Part shown: piece after piece, positions 37,101-46,197 of the stretch
How the letters are laid out: each line of letters starts with the position of its first letter
Numbering within the stretch: position 1 is the stretch's first letter
Origin: CBDDKZ01 sp965230415
Lineage (GTDB): Bacteria > Bacteroidota > Bacteroidia > Cytophagales > JAAEPT01
Reading direction: 5' to 3'
Assembly: GCA_965230415.1 (NCBI GenBank)
Contig: CBDDKZ010000005.1
Location: 3,782,001 to 3,846,000 of the forward strand
Length of the DNA stretch: 64,000 nt
Program-made: the position numbers and the translations under genes
Notes under the pieces: model-generated
What the model saw: the letters and a program-made list of their open reading frames with translations, nothing else
The model's database searches: none
Told to the model about the DNA's origin: nothing

Positions 37101-39966
37101 GCGAAACATATGGGAATTCACCATTAGAAGTAGTACCTGTTTCTGCGTCGAGTGATACATTGGTTGCTACCGGTTTATAATTCCCCCAGCGGTCATAAGC
37201 CTTGATGTGGTAAGGGTAGTTATTCAGCATCTCACCATTTGCGTTTCTGGCTTCATAACAATAGTTGAAATTATAAGGGCTGTATTCACCTTTGAATGAA
37301 TTTTGATAGGTGAAATACAATTTTCGAAGTGTTAATTTACCCCCAATCATATCGTTTGTTGGGTTGATTAGATTTCCACTCGCATCGTATTTTGCATAAG
37401 AAATATGCTTTGAAGTACCATCGTTATTTGGCAGCGCTGAATTATTAACGCCTTTGCATAAGGAATAATCGTATTCAAAGTGCACAGTCTTAATTGGTGC
37501 TGCATTAACATTTGATTCAAGTGCAGGTTTGGCGTAGAGGGAAATGTTGTCCAGTTTTAATAGTTGATCCCCTAATACCAGCGGAGTACCTGCGTCTGTT
37601 CTATTTAACTCTTTGCTAACGCCATAACCATCTGATCTGGCGGAATAATCAAAAACAGCAAGGTGTGTGCGTGTTTCAATACTATGGATGTACCATATTT
37701 CTTTTTCACCATATACATAACTCGCTTTGTCATCTACAGGGTCTGATTTGATGCCTTCGTTGTAGCTGGCATCGTTGTACGGTGTTCTCCATTTGTAATT
37801 ATCTTTCCATTTTATGTAGTTAAATTTTGTATAAGTACCTAAGTCATCCGGGGTAAGGCCGTCATTTGTTCGATCAACGTAATCGGGTGAAACAATACCT
37901 GTAAGCAGAAAAGCGTTGGCATAACCCGGAGTTGATGAACTCTGGTAGTAGTGGTCGAGCCCTTTACTGTTGTCGACGGAAGCATCTGTGTCGCTCCAGC
38001 CTGAAGTTAACCCTGTTTCGGCGACTTGTGCATCGTTTCCGGGAGAAGCAATGTTAAACGTAACATCTTTTTGTGACACATTATAAGTAGGGATACTGTA
38101 AATGTAACGCAAACCATCTTCACGTAATACCTGCATTTCCGAAAGGTGGTGCGCTTTACGGGTAACGCCATCCGCACGCGGCATGGTTTTGGCTACCAGC
38201 GTTTCATTGGCAGTCCCGAAATTCTCATATTCATAATAGGGGATTGTTTCTCCGTTACCACCGTTTTTGACGATGACCTCTTCGGCTGTATAGTAGCTCA
38301 TTACGTCACTGCGTCTTGCCCTGGCATTTCTGGAAGTTTTGTTGATAGCTAACTTGCTGCCATCATTGAATTCCAATTTCTTATTTGCTTTCAGATCACC
38401 AATATCAACTCTTGCCGGTTCTGTTCCTCCAAAAGCAGCCATAAATGCAGGGTCACTTTCTACCGTAGCATCACCAGCAGCTTTAAAATAAACTGGTTCA
38501 AATAAGTCGCCATTGCGTTCCGGTTCAAATTCAAAAACATCGGTTACTGCATTTGAACCAACCCACTGGCCACTTTTACTATTTGCGTGATTAACATTAA
38601 CAGTCACACCAGCCTGAAAAAGTTGCGCAGCACTAAAATCAATGCCATTCAGTCCACCACCGTAGGAGTTGTTTTCTCTTTGCTTATCGTAAACCGTTCC
38701 AACATCACTTCTGTATGGGCGAAAAGACCCCGATATGCCTTGTCCTGATACCGAATAAGTGTCATAAGTTTGATGAGCATATGCAATATTAGGCGTGTAC
38801 TGAGCAACGTCAACGTCATTTCCGCGGAAATAGTCCAAAACGCTCTTGTTACCAACGTTTTCGTCATGAGCATATAAATAGCCGTATCCCTCTGATGATT
38901 TTTTTTGGGATTGCTGCCATTGCTGTGTATAGTTAAAGCCAAATTCACCTGAAAATTGATTTCCAATGACATGTTGCCCTAACTTAATGGATAAAGCAGC
39001 ATTTATATTATACATATTAGAGGTGACTGTTGGTCTGAAAGCTGGCTGTGTAAAGGTATGTAGTGTTCCCGATCGTTTTATTTTACGTTCGTATATATAC
39101 TTTGCTTTATCTTCATCTGCCTTTGTGATTCCTTTTTCCTTATCTTGCTTAATCGTCTTGGATTCCAGTTTTTGTTTGAACTGCGATTTGAAACTAACGT
39201 CTTTAAGACCTTCACGCGAATTGTAACTTAGAGCTCCGCTTAGCGTTCCTTCCTTTTGAACCTTGGTGTCTTTGTCGAGCTTTTTGGTAGTTGCTACGCT
39301 CAATGAGGTCTGTGGGCCTACGGTGAGTCCATCTGTAGAAGATAATTTTATAGATAATGATTGATCTAAACCGACTCCGTTTCCACTACTTTTGACTTCT
39401 GCGGCTACTTTCGCGGAAACGCTGGCTCCCAAATCAATACCCACTCCGGTGTAGTTATTATAGGACAAAGCAATAGTGCCACCCAATTTGGCTTTAGGTT
39501 TCAATTTTATTTTGTCAAATGGAATTTCTTTACCGGCAATTTCATAATCGAGCCCACCGAAAGCACCTACGGTTACAGACGCTTTTGTATTGACTTCATC
39601 ATTTAAAACATCACCTTTGAAATCGTCTGGCAGACCGCGCATATTACGAGTTATGGCACCTGGGTTAATATTCCAGCCTAGTCCAACGCAACTTGCCTGT
39701 TGATCGTTTGTAATGCCTGAAGTATAACCGATGTTTATGGGATAGCCGCCAACATCGAGCAAAGGAATATTGTAGTTGAAATCTCCGGTAAATAAATCTA
39801 CCATTTCAGTGTCTTCAATCGCTTGAAAACTTTGTCTTTCAATTTGTGAAGGCCCACCCGTGAGTGCAAACAGCCGAGGGGTGTCTATCGTAGTTATCAG
39901 TAACAAGGTAGCAACGGTTAGTGCTACCGGTTTTGTGATTTTGCTTTTACGTATTTTTTGTAGCAT
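34177..39966 (-). CDS. large exported SpvB-like YD-shell protein, first gene of the operon
   Basis: The product is 1929 aa. A basic N-terminus and hydrophobic stretch (about residues 12-33) form a signal peptide or anchor. The next region (SQIERQSFQAIEDTEMVDLF, then PLLDVGGYPINIGY and GLGWNINPGAI) is the SpvB-like opening of Bacteroidota insecticidal-toxin-like proteins. About residues 150-320 have long runs of alternating Lys, Ser and Gly in beta strands. No Rhs core and no toxin tip are visible. The C-terminal 60 residues contain ESSLALDAGEELELL and a basic, Phe/Pro-rich end. It opens the 25.5 kb run of five genes. A perfect dyad lies 53 bases upstream of the start. The role is probably structural, as a cocoon-forming shell. 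Confidence 0.8.
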   Translation of the reverse strand: MLQKIRKSKITKPVALTVATLLLITTIDTPRLFALTGGPSQIERQSFQAIEDTEMVDLFTGDFNYNIPLLDVGGYPINIGYTSGITNDQQASCVGLGWNINPGAITRNMRGLPDDFKGDVLNDEVNTKASVTVGAFGGLDYEIAGKEIPFDKIKLKPKAKLGGTIALSYNNYTGVGIDLGASVSAKVAAEVKSSGNGVGLDQSLSIKLSSTDGLTVGPQTSLSVATTKKLDKDTKVQKEGTLSGALSYNSREGLKDVSFKSQFKQKLESKTIKQDKEKGITKADEDKAKYIYERKIKRSGTLHTFTQPAFRPTVTSNMYNINAALSIKLGQHVIGNQFSGEFGFNYTQQWQQSQKKSSEGYGYLYAHDENVGNKSVLDYFRGNDVDVAQYTPNIAYAHQTYDTYSVSGQGISGSFRPYRSDVGTVYDKQRENNSYGGGLNGIDFSAAQLFQAGVTVNVNHANSKSGQWVGSNAVTDVFEFEPERNGDLFEPVYFKAAGDATVESDPAFMAAFGGTEPARVDIGDLKANKKLEFNDGSKLAINKTSRNARARRSDVMSYYTAEEVIVKNGGNGETIPYYEYENFGTANETLVAKTMPRADGVTRKAHHLSEMQVLREDGLRYIYSIPTYNVSQKDVTFNIASPGNDAQVAETGLTSGWSDTDASVDNSKGLDHYYQSSSTPGYANAFLLTGIVSPDYVDRTNDGLTPDDLGTYTKFNYIKWKDNYKWRTPYNDASYNEGIKSDPVDDKASYVYGEKEIWYIHSIETRTHLAVFDYSARSDGYGVSKELNRTDAGTPLVLGDQLLKLDNISLYAKPALESNVNAAPIKTVHFEYDYSLCKGVNNSALPNNDGTSKHISYAKYDASGNLINPTNDMIGGKLTLRKLYFTYQNSFKGEYSPYNFNYCYEARNANGEMLNNYPYHIKAYDRWGNYKPVATNVSLDAETGTTSNGEFPYVSQTDTNIDLHAAAWTLTSIELPSGGRIEVDYESDDYAFVQDKQAMQMMKIVAATDNLNSDAVDANATDMLYDNSSGAADNKNILVFELQEPISASSTALADRYFKDLNGNTINDLYFRFLLNVDPFGFDIQHYSYVSAYAGIKSFGVFPGNGTQKYIENNDYKYGYVELENAEHGNLKAKINPISNAAWKYVKIHQPHLAYGGPAPEDATSVEGSVLGFFKALSALGIALAQAFTGYGNFMMLAGGGQEFVKEKSWIRTYNPILSKKGGGLRVKRLVINNRWKDQLANVMADRNLTNTYENEVYGQEYSYKVYNEITKTYISSGVASYEPGLGGDENPFRQPVPYTVRKILAPDTRYFQELPYCEEIFPGASVGYSHVEVTSINKDNVSKNRTGKMVADYYTARDFPTIVTKTDAKKIVKMPNAGLALLGFAESKLTASQGYTIELNNMHGAKKAEWIYAEDQDVPLAGTEYFYKSQAVSKNAKVLYSPSGDSTLVRTAGPQKLTNEIQTVATDGTISTETMGVDFEMTVDSRSSNTFAGNYDIEANIMTWLIGPFPIILPAVWPAISITESDFRSLSTLKTIHRSGILDKVVNHDLGSAVTTENLLYDKETSQILLTKTSNDFNDPVYDFTYPAYWAHEGMGPAYKNVKLKTTGNNLNSLKDHLSPGDELQISTGNSTTRAWVVKTAPSLEVRNDDDAQVNVATTRDKIIIIRSGYRNMTSNTMGHITSLESPIVGDRLIVADNPSTWKGSSFAASILDAGSVEFANEWKVFCDCNQSKLTNASNTYYTGRSGNWRPSRSFMYLTTRTQDIEKNSPFIREDGRFENFSPFWEQNNGNWSRERNAGTNWAWGEEITLFSQRGQELENRDRLLRRSSAIYRYSDLLPVSAAENAYHREIANDNFEDYSFDTQCHDDHFSFKSSDPEIVKSEAHTGESSLALDAGEELELLKPIQECEAKERRNPLFPFFPFKKRFK

Positions 39967-40822
39967 CGCAAAAAGGATTTAAAATTATTTTACTTGGGTA
40001 ATGGATATAAGTGTCCTGTATACCTGCAGTGATGATGCAGGCAGGTATAAAGACGTATAACGTTATGCGTACATAGTCTCTATATACTCTAATCTATAGT
40101 GACTCTAAATTTGCTTTTTGAGTTTTTTAACATGACAAATCTATCCGGTCATACATGGTACAACCAGTTTCGTTCATTTCGGGAATTCTTCAATATTAAT
40201 TGAAGGCTTGGAAGGTTTCTAACATTGTGCTGTTTCCAGACAATGATGATTTGCACTTTAAACAAAATGCTTTCACATTTTATGATTAAGCTTTATTAGG
40301 TCTTATGTAGCTTCTCTTCATTCTTTGGAATAGGTTTATTAGGTTAATATAACAAGAGGCAACGTTCTTCAAAAATATTCAAAAATGCGCCTATTGTTTT
40401 AGGCGTTATTAACGACACAAAGTAAAGTAGATTAAGAGTTCTGGGCAATAAAAATAGGAATTAATTCTTTGCAATTTATTAATATTATTGCCATGTTTTT
40501 CAAAGGTTATTTTAAGGTAAATTTGACGGTTCATGATACTTATTTACTAGTGCTTAACTTCCTTTTAGTGAATATTTAAGTTTTACGCTGTGCTGACATT
40601 CAATGCTAACACAGTGGTAAATTACGCCACAAACGCTTGTAATAAATATTACATAATATAACAATGTGCTACGTACCGGGAATACCAGATTGTGAAGTAT
40701 GATTGGAATAAACTTATATCAAAAATGCTATTTCTGGATCCAATTTTAATAAGGTAATTAATAGCACGTAATTCTCTTTTCGTTTTTTATGCAGGTGGCA
40801 ATTAATTAGCGAAAAGTGACGG
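39967..40822. other. intergenic region upstream of the giant operon
   Basis: About 855 AT-rich bases with no convincing gene. It must hold the promoter of the five-gene operon. Apart from the dyad at 40019-40049 nothing distinctive was seen. Confidence 0.5.
40019..40049 (-). promoter_or_regulatory. perfect inverted repeat upstream of the five-gene operon
   Basis: TATACCTGC and GCAGGTATA are exact reverse complements separated by 13 bases. The dyad lies 53 bases before the ATG of the 1929-aa gene. It could be an operator for a dimeric regulator or a leader hairpin in the mRNA. No regulator gene adjoins it. Confidence 0.5.
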
Positions 40823-41140
40823 CTAAAATTTCCTGGGTAGTGCTCTCTGGTACAGGTTTAGTGAATTTGTATTAAGGTAGGTGCCCAAGTTTGTAGAAAG
40901 ACAGATTGTTGTATTTGATGCTTCGAAATGGTAGCGATCCATATTAGAGCTTATTGATCTGCCACCATGGCCAATATTTGGCCCATAGATAGAATTTCTT
41001 ATTCTCAAAGCTAATCCATAGCCTTCGGTGAATGTATGGTCGGTAGGAATGTATGTTTTCATTTCTGACAAAGAAGAGGGGAGGAGTATACTACCAGAAA
41101 AAAAAGCAGCACTTGAATATGGCTTGAATTCAAAATTCAC
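40823..41140 (-). pseudogene. C-terminal remnant of a serine beta-lactamase-like protein
   Basis: A 105-codon frame begins at a GTG that overlaps the stop of the DUF5777 gene. It contains EGYGLALRIRN, then GPNIGHGGRSISSNMDRY, then CLSTNLGTY. This is the C-terminal pattern of class C beta-lactamase / D-Ala-D-Ala carboxypeptidase-like proteins, where HxG replaces the KTG box. The Ser-x-x-Lys active-site region that should precede it by about 200 residues is absent. It looks like a fragment left by deletion, although coupled translation from the overlap cannot be excluded. Confidence 0.6.
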
Positions 41141-42033
41141 TACTTGATGGATGCGCCTTCTACCGGTTTTAACAGTTGAAACCTTCTGGACAAGTTAAAT
41201 CCAAATCGTAGCTGAATGCGTCCGATTTCACCATTTTCCTGAATCAAAAAGTTTTGAGCACTCATGCCTTGCGTATTGGTGAAATGTAATGAGAAATTGT
41301 GTCCACCGGTTTCAATATCCAGACCTATTGCAATGGGGTCTCTTTGATCGAAAAGTAGCTTGCCATAAACGATGTAGTGATATTCTCCGATTAAGCTCAA
41401 ACGTTTGGTGACTTTGTACCTAATGATGGCATTAATGGCATAAAAATCATTCGATTCGTCCAGATCTTCAATCACATTTCGATGAACGTAGACAACTCCG
41501 AACTGAGTGGCCAGTTTGGAATTCCACTTTCTACTTGCGAGTAGCTGATGAGTATACCTTAAATTGGTGACAAAAGGAAGTTCAATGCCCGCAAGATGAT
41601 CTGCCCGAATCAAAGTTGTTGGCATTAAAATTCCGGAAACGGCCACGAGCGAAACGGGTGTAGATTGTTCCATTTGTTGCAACAATTTCCACTTGATAAA
41701 GGAATCATAAGACTTTAGGTTACTACTTCGCCCCAGGCCTATCATTAGCCTATCGGTCAGGCCATATTCCGCAGACAAACGCATAGATGCCTGGTCTAAA
41801 CCAAAGAGTTCAAATGCACCATCGCTCAAAAAACCAAAGCGGTGTCTGAATAAAACATCCAGGCTGCCTTTGCCTAATGTTTCTGTAGAATGTCCATTGA
41901 TGACACGTGTATGTGGAAATATACTGCTAACTGGTAAATCGATATCATCGTCATCGTCAAATTCAAGGTCTTGCGATTTTGCGATCATCGATATGAAAAG
42001 AAACAAAAAAACAATTGCAGTGTGCTTCATCAT
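41140..42033 (-). CDS. DUF5777 family beta-barrel protein
   Basis: The product is 297 aa with a Sec signal (MMKHTAIVFLFLFISMIAKSQ) followed by an acidic DDDDD run. The rest alternates polar and hydrophobic residues, and segments such as GHSTETLGKGSLDVLFRHRF and SAEYGLTDRLMIGLGRS match the DUF5777 outer-membrane barrel family. The start overlaps the YceI stop by four bases, so translation is coupled. It is the last intact gene of the peroxidase operon and may be an outer-membrane component of the same pathway. No substrate is known. Confidence 0.85.
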   Translation of the reverse strand: MMKHTAIVFLFLFISMIAKSQDLEFDDDDDIDLPVSSIFPHTRVINGHSTETLGKGSLDVLFRHRFGFLSDGAFELFGLDQASMRLSAEYGLTDRLMIGLGRSSNLKSYDSFIKWKLLQQMEQSTPVSLVAVSGILMPTTLIRADHLAGIELPFVTNLRYTHQLLASRKWNSKLATQFGVVYVHRNVIEDLDESNDFYAINAIIRYKVTKRLSLIGEYHYIVYGKLLFDQRDPIAIGLDIETGGHNFSLHFTNTQGMSAQNFLIQENGEIGRIQLRFGFNLSRRFQLLKPVEGASIK

Positions 42034-42578
42034 GGTGCTTTTTTAGTTAAGTCTGCTTTTACCTGTACCTGAAAAACAGGTGCTATTTTTTTATTAAGTA
42101 GTTGAGATACCTGGATTTTATAGTCGCTTAACTTTACAGGAAAGGTACAGTCTATTGCTATTTTGCCATTAGTCACAACAACCTGAGCATCTACCGTAAT
42201 ATTTTTAGAAACTCCGTGAACGGTAAAAACACCCTGTGCTTTGACATTCTTTTCGCCTGTACTTTTCAGATCTGCACCAATTATTTTACCTTTAAATGTG
42301 GCATGAGGAAATCGATCACATTCCCAGAACTGTTCTTCAGCATGTTTCTTTTGTTTTTCGCCTTGCCCCCAGCTAAATAGACGTAGGTTCTGACGGAAGT
42401 TGAATTCACCATTCGACGAATTTATCAAACTTCGCAGGGTTTTGGATTCGGCGACGATAGTTTCATCAGGAGCTACGCCCTTCAGTTTTACGAGTCCGCC
42501 TTTTCCTTCGAAAATTTGCGCCTGGCTAAGCACAAAACAGCATAATCCTAATAAAGTGAGTGTAATTTTTTTCTTCAT
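42030..42578 (-). CDS. YceI family periplasmic protein
   Basis: The product is 182 aa with a Sec signal (MKKKITLTLLGLCCFVLSQAQ). YceI hallmarks follow: FPHATFKGKI, a VQAQGVFTVHG-like strand and a final SDYKIQVSQL segment before the last strands. YceI proteins fold as lipocalin-like barrels that bind isoprenoid-type amphiphiles. The gene lies six bases after the haem lipoprotein gene. Its place beside a cytochrome c peroxidase suggests a link to quinone or electron-carrier handling, which is inference. Confidence 0.88.
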   Translation of the reverse strand: MKKKITLTLLGLCCFVLSQAQIFEGKGGLVKLKGVAPDETIVAESKTLRSLINSSNGEFNFRQNLRLFSWGQGEKQKKHAEEQFWECDRFPHATFKGKIIGADLKSTGEKNVKAQGVFTVHGVSKNITVDAQVVVTNGKIAIDCTFPVKLSDYKIQVSQLLNKKIAPVFQVQVKADLTKKAP

Positions 42579-42584
42579 AATACA

Positions 42585-42941
42585 TTAATTTGCTTTAGCA
42601 CCTTCCTCCACCCATTTCAGAATAATATCCTTTTCACAAAGCGATAGTGACGGCCCTGAAAGGCTTGGCGGTGGCATTTGACTTGTTCGCAACATTTGGG
42701 CCACAAATCCCTCGTCTGCCTTTTCCTTAAACTCATCAAAATTATTGAAGTTTCCATTCTCAAAACCCTGAACATGACAAGCTGTAACAGCACATGAAGT
42801 TTCGATTATAGGTAATACATCATTAGCAAAACTAATTCCATCAGGTGTCTGACAGTCAGGTTCTACTTTTATGTTGTAATAACAGCTGGAGATACTGGTC
42901 ATTACCATAAGAATGAGTATGATGTTGCAAGTACTTTTCAT
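42585..42941 (-). CDS. small c-type cytochrome-like lipoprotein
   Basis: The product is 118 aa. A signal with lipobox ISSC predicts a lipidated Cys20. The only haem motif is CAVTACH, a CX4CH variant instead of CXXCH. A downstream Met in QMPPP is a likely sixth ligand. Such short CX4CH lipoproteins recur next to peroxidase/YceI genes in Bacteroidota, as I remember them. It lies nine bases after the peroxidase gene and may pass electrons to it. Confidence 0.75.
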   Translation of the reverse strand: MKSTCNIILILMVMTSISSCYYNIKVEPDCQTPDGISFANDVLPIIETSCAVTACHVQGFENGNFNNFDEFKEKADEGFVAQMLRTSQMPPPSLSGPSLSLCEKDIILKWVEEGAKAN

Positions 42942-42950
42942 AGGTAGTTG

Positions 42951-44120
42951 TTATTGTCCAATAGGGCTTAGTCCACTGGGAACGCTTGAAGGAATTGATG
43001 TGTCGTAATCGTAATCGTTCAGTGCTTCCATAAATTCCACAATCTTTTTCTTTTCATCCTCGGTCAGGTCTAATGGGAATATCTCGCGGTCCAATTCACC
43101 ATTTGATACATTTTCATTTCGTGAAACACCTTCATCATAAAAAGTAACGACCTCACTTAAAGTGGCGTGCGTTCCGTTATGCATGTAGGGTCCCGTTACA
43201 GAGAGATTTCTTAATGTTGGCGTGCGAAAGGCGAACGATCCGTTACCAACATCTGCGCTGCCAAAAGCTTCATTTTCTTCAACACCGAGTACATGTAATT
43301 CATAGTCCGAAAACATAGGGCCTCGATGACACTTAATGCAGTTGGCTTTGCCGGCAAATAGTAACAAACCCTCTTTTTGGCGTTGACTTAATGCCGATTC
43401 ATCACCCTCAATGTATTTATCATAAGGCGAATTGTGAGCAACAATTGTTCGCTCAAAAACAGCAATAGCTTTCCCAATGTTTTCCTGGGTGATGGCGTCG
43501 GTTCCTGCTTCCGGGAATGCAGCATCGAATAAGTCAATATATGCCTGGATATTTTTGAGACGGTTAACTATACTATCGAGCGCATCTGCCGGTGCATAGA
43601 TGCCACCTGCCATTTCTTCAGGGGAGGTGGGTGGTCCTAAAGCTTGATTTTCCAAACTAAGGGCGCGGTTGTCCCAGAACATGGGCGCTAATTTGGGGTC
43701 AAGATTAAAACTAGGAGTTAATTGGCCATTATATGCGCTGTTGATGATAGTAGGTGCATTTCTTTTAATGAGTGTTCCTCCGGTACGATCAGGCCCGGTA
43801 CCGGTGCCACCAACGCCAATCGATAAATCCAGGCCGTCTGTATAGCCAAATTGGGGGTGATGACATGTCGCGCATGAAACATCCTTATTTCCCGACATAA
43901 TAGGATCAAAATACAAGGCTCTGCCAAGATCGTATTTCGAATCAGTAGAAATATTATCAAGAGGTTCATCAACATCAGATAATGTGCCCATTCCCAGTGC
44001 GGAGATTTCTGAATCCAGCGTCATAGCCTGAAATTCGTCCTTATTTGAACAAGAGAACAGTATTACTGGTAATACGATGACTATTGATCTGATGTAATAA
44101 ATGCTAATCTTCATGAACAT
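42951..44120 (-). CDS. di-heme cytochrome c peroxidase (MauG/CCP family) lipoprotein
   Basis: The product is 389 aa. Lipobox LFSC predicts lipidation at Cys24. Two haem motifs are present: CATCHHP at Cys83-His87 and CIKCHRGPMFSD near residue 260. RALYFDP before the first motif and RTPTLRNLSVTGPYMHNGTH near the C-terminus are family signatures. The enzyme reduces hydrogen peroxide with electrons from c-type cytochromes in the periplasm. It is the first gene of a four-gene operon. The 89-base gap to the divergent chemoreceptor gene must hold both promoters. Confidence 0.93.
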   Translation of the reverse strand: MFMKISIYYIRSIVIVLPVILFSCSNKDEFQAMTLDSEISALGMGTLSDVDEPLDNISTDSKYDLGRALYFDPIMSGNKDVSCATCHHPQFGYTDGLDLSIGVGGTGTGPDRTGGTLIKRNAPTIINSAYNGQLTPSFNLDPKLAPMFWDNRALSLENQALGPPTSPEEMAGGIYAPADALDSIVNRLKNIQAYIDLFDAAFPEAGTDAITQENIGKAIAVFERTIVAHNSPYDKYIEGDESALSQRQKEGLLLFAGKANCIKCHRGPMFSDYELHVLGVEENEAFGSADVGNGSFAFRTPTLRNLSVTGPYMHNGTHATLSEVVTFYDEGVSRNENVSNGELDREIFPLDLTEDEKKKIVEFMEALNDYDYDTSIPSSVPSGLSPIGQ

Positions 44121-44209
44121 ATGTGCCTGATGCCATTTTTTAATACGGAAGATTCATTTAATAGTTTAGACAACCATTTATATCTACGCCACGTAATAAA
44201 AATCTAGGT

Positions 44210-45721
44210 ATGAGCAAGCAATTAAGTCAACTTACGACTAGTATTAAAGGGCGTATTATCCTTTCTTTTTCTATTCTTATCTTTATCGCAATTATCGCCT
44301 CCGTCATTCTGTTTTCAACAATTAGAAAATCTCAGGCATATTTAAGCGAAATGTATTCGCAAAAAAGTGAGACGGTAGTTCAATTGGACTCATTGCGAAA
44401 AACATCGGAATTGATCGGAAACTCGATTTCAAATTGGGTAAAGCTAAATGATATTACCAAGATCAAATCATCAGCTCCGCAATGGAAAGCGAATATTCAG
44501 GTGATTGATACTACGCTGGCGACGGCAAAAAAGAGATGGTCTGCAGCAGATCAGGCTACCTACGAAAAAATACGCTCTGAAATCAATTTCCTCAGCGAAC
44601 AATTAGCAGCTTTTATGGCTACACTTCAGACTTATGAAGATTATGCCAGTGATGAATTTTATGAATTGGAAACTAAGTTATCGAAAGAGATTAATCCACG
44701 TTTTGAAAGCCTGCTTCCGAAAATAGATGAATTCATTGCAGAGAAGCGAACAGAGAGTACCCGTATGATTATTCAAGATAATTTTTCGATCATCTCAAAT
44801 GGTCTGATGGGGATGGCTGTGCTTATTATTTTGGTATCGATTGTAGCCTTTTTCTATATTAATCGCACCGTTCAAAGGCCTATAGTAGAAGTTCAGAGGG
44901 TGCTCGCACAAATTGGACAGGGTAGGTTAAACACAAACATACCCAGAGTAAAAAACGAATTTAATACAGTTTATGAACACCTGGATGGTGTCATGCAACA
45001 ATTTGGTACCGTTGTTAACAATGTGAAATCAATGGGCCAAGAACTAAATAGTAGTAGTAAGGAGGTTCGCTTGCTTTCAGATAGTGTGTCTGACAGTGCA
45101 AGTTCCCAGGCTGCCAGCGTTCAGGAAATGGCAACATCCATTGAAGAGATGGTGGTGACGATTATTAATAGCCAGGAAAATGTGGATGGAATAAAACAGC
45201 TCTCACAACAGATTACCAAACATATAGAAAACACAACCGAAGCAGTGGCAAAACTTACAAATGCGCTAAGTCACATCGGTTCGAAAGCACAGGTGATCAA
45301 TGAAATTGCCCGTCAGACGAATCTTTTGTCCCTCAATGCAGCTGTTGAGGCCGCACGGGCTGGTGATGAGGGTAGAGGTTTTGCAGTGGTTGCACAGGAG
45401 GTCAGAAAACTGGCAGAAAACAGCTTAGCCGCAGCTGCAGAAATTAATGTTCTTACTGATGATTCGAACGAACTATCATTAAACTCCAAAGAACTTTTTA
45501 ATGACATTATTCCAATGATTGAAGAATCAATGGAATTGATTCAGACATTAACACAGACGAGTGTGGAGCAAAAGGCTACTGCAGAGAATATTGATAATGG
45601 AATTAAGACATTGAATACGGTAGTTACGATAAACTCGGAAAAGTTGGCAGAACGATCGCTTGAAATGAAAAAACATGCTGAAAACTTATTGAAGGCAATT
45701 GGGTTTTTCTCTAACAAATAA
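44210..45721 (+). CDS. methyl-accepting chemotaxis-like receptor
   Basis: The product is 503 aa. One membrane helix lies at about residues 14-37 and another at about 197-220. Between them is a periplasmic helical bundle of the four-helix MCP type. A HAMP linker follows, then the cytoplasmic signalling coiled coil. The conserved hairpin tip is intact (ARQTNLLSLNAAVEAARAGD, then EGRGFAVVA, near residues 367-397). It should signal through CheW/CheA, but no che genes are in the window. It lies convergent to an H-NOX gene about 930 bases away. Confidence 0.93.
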   Translation: MSKQLSQLTTSIKGRIILSFSILIFIAIIASVILFSTIRKSQAYLSEMYSQKSETVVQLDSLRKTSELIGNSISNWVKLNDITKIKSSAPQWKANIQVIDTTLATAKKRWSAADQATYEKIRSEINFLSEQLAAFMATLQTYEDYASDEFYELETKLSKEINPRFESLLPKIDEFIAEKRTESTRMIIQDNFSIISNGLMGMAVLIILVSIVAFFYINRTVQRPIVEVQRVLAQIGQGRLNTNIPRVKNEFNTVYEHLDGVMQQFGTVVNNVKSMGQELNSSSKEVRLLSDSVSDSASSQAASVQEMATSIEEMVVTIINSQENVDGIKQLSQQITKHIENTTEAVAKLTNALSHIGSKAQVINEIARQTNLLSLNAAVEAARAGDEGRGFAVVAQEVRKLAENSLAAAAEINVLTDDSNELSLNSKELFNDIIPMIEESMELIQTLTQTSVEQKATAENIDNGIKTLNTVVTINSEKLAERSLEMKKHAENLLKAIGFFSNK

Positions 45722-46197
45722 AACTATCAGGCGACTTTTGGTTTCATTTGAAAATGGAGATGATGGGCGATCTCATCGTTCTGCCAGACTCATATTGATA
45801 TGAAACCATATGAAGATAGTCTATTATGGGCTATTGAAATTTCCTAAAAAAACGGCGTTAACAGCAATGTCTTTTCAATAATGAGATTTAACGATTATCC
45901 CCTTGTTTTATTAATAAATCCAGTTAAAGGTAAATTTTAATAGGACCTTGATGAATTGGTGTCTTAAACTTTAAGGTCTTTGATTGTATAGCCTGAAACA
46001 TGGCTAGATTATGAACAGAACTCGAATTGGATATATTACTCAAACTAAATTATCTATTATTCACAATTTCAAGAACCTCACTGCTATTCTCTGGCAGAAT
46101 TATTTATTTACCCAAAAAGATACCTTGGTTTAATTATAATAACGTCTAGTACATGTAATACTGTGTGCGTTCTTTTGTTGGAACCAGGACTTTCAGT
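45722..46197. other. intergenic region after the chemoreceptor gene
   Basis: No gene is apparent. A 9-bp inverted repeat (TGGTTTCAT at 45739, ATGAAACCA at 45800) encloses a smaller GAGAT/ATCTC stem and could fold as a structured 3' end, but it lacks a T tract. Confidence 0.35.

Noticed and set aside
45739..45808. Inverted repeat after the chemoreceptor gene as a terminator
   Set aside because: The arms are 52 bases apart and no T tract follows. I mention it only as possible structure.
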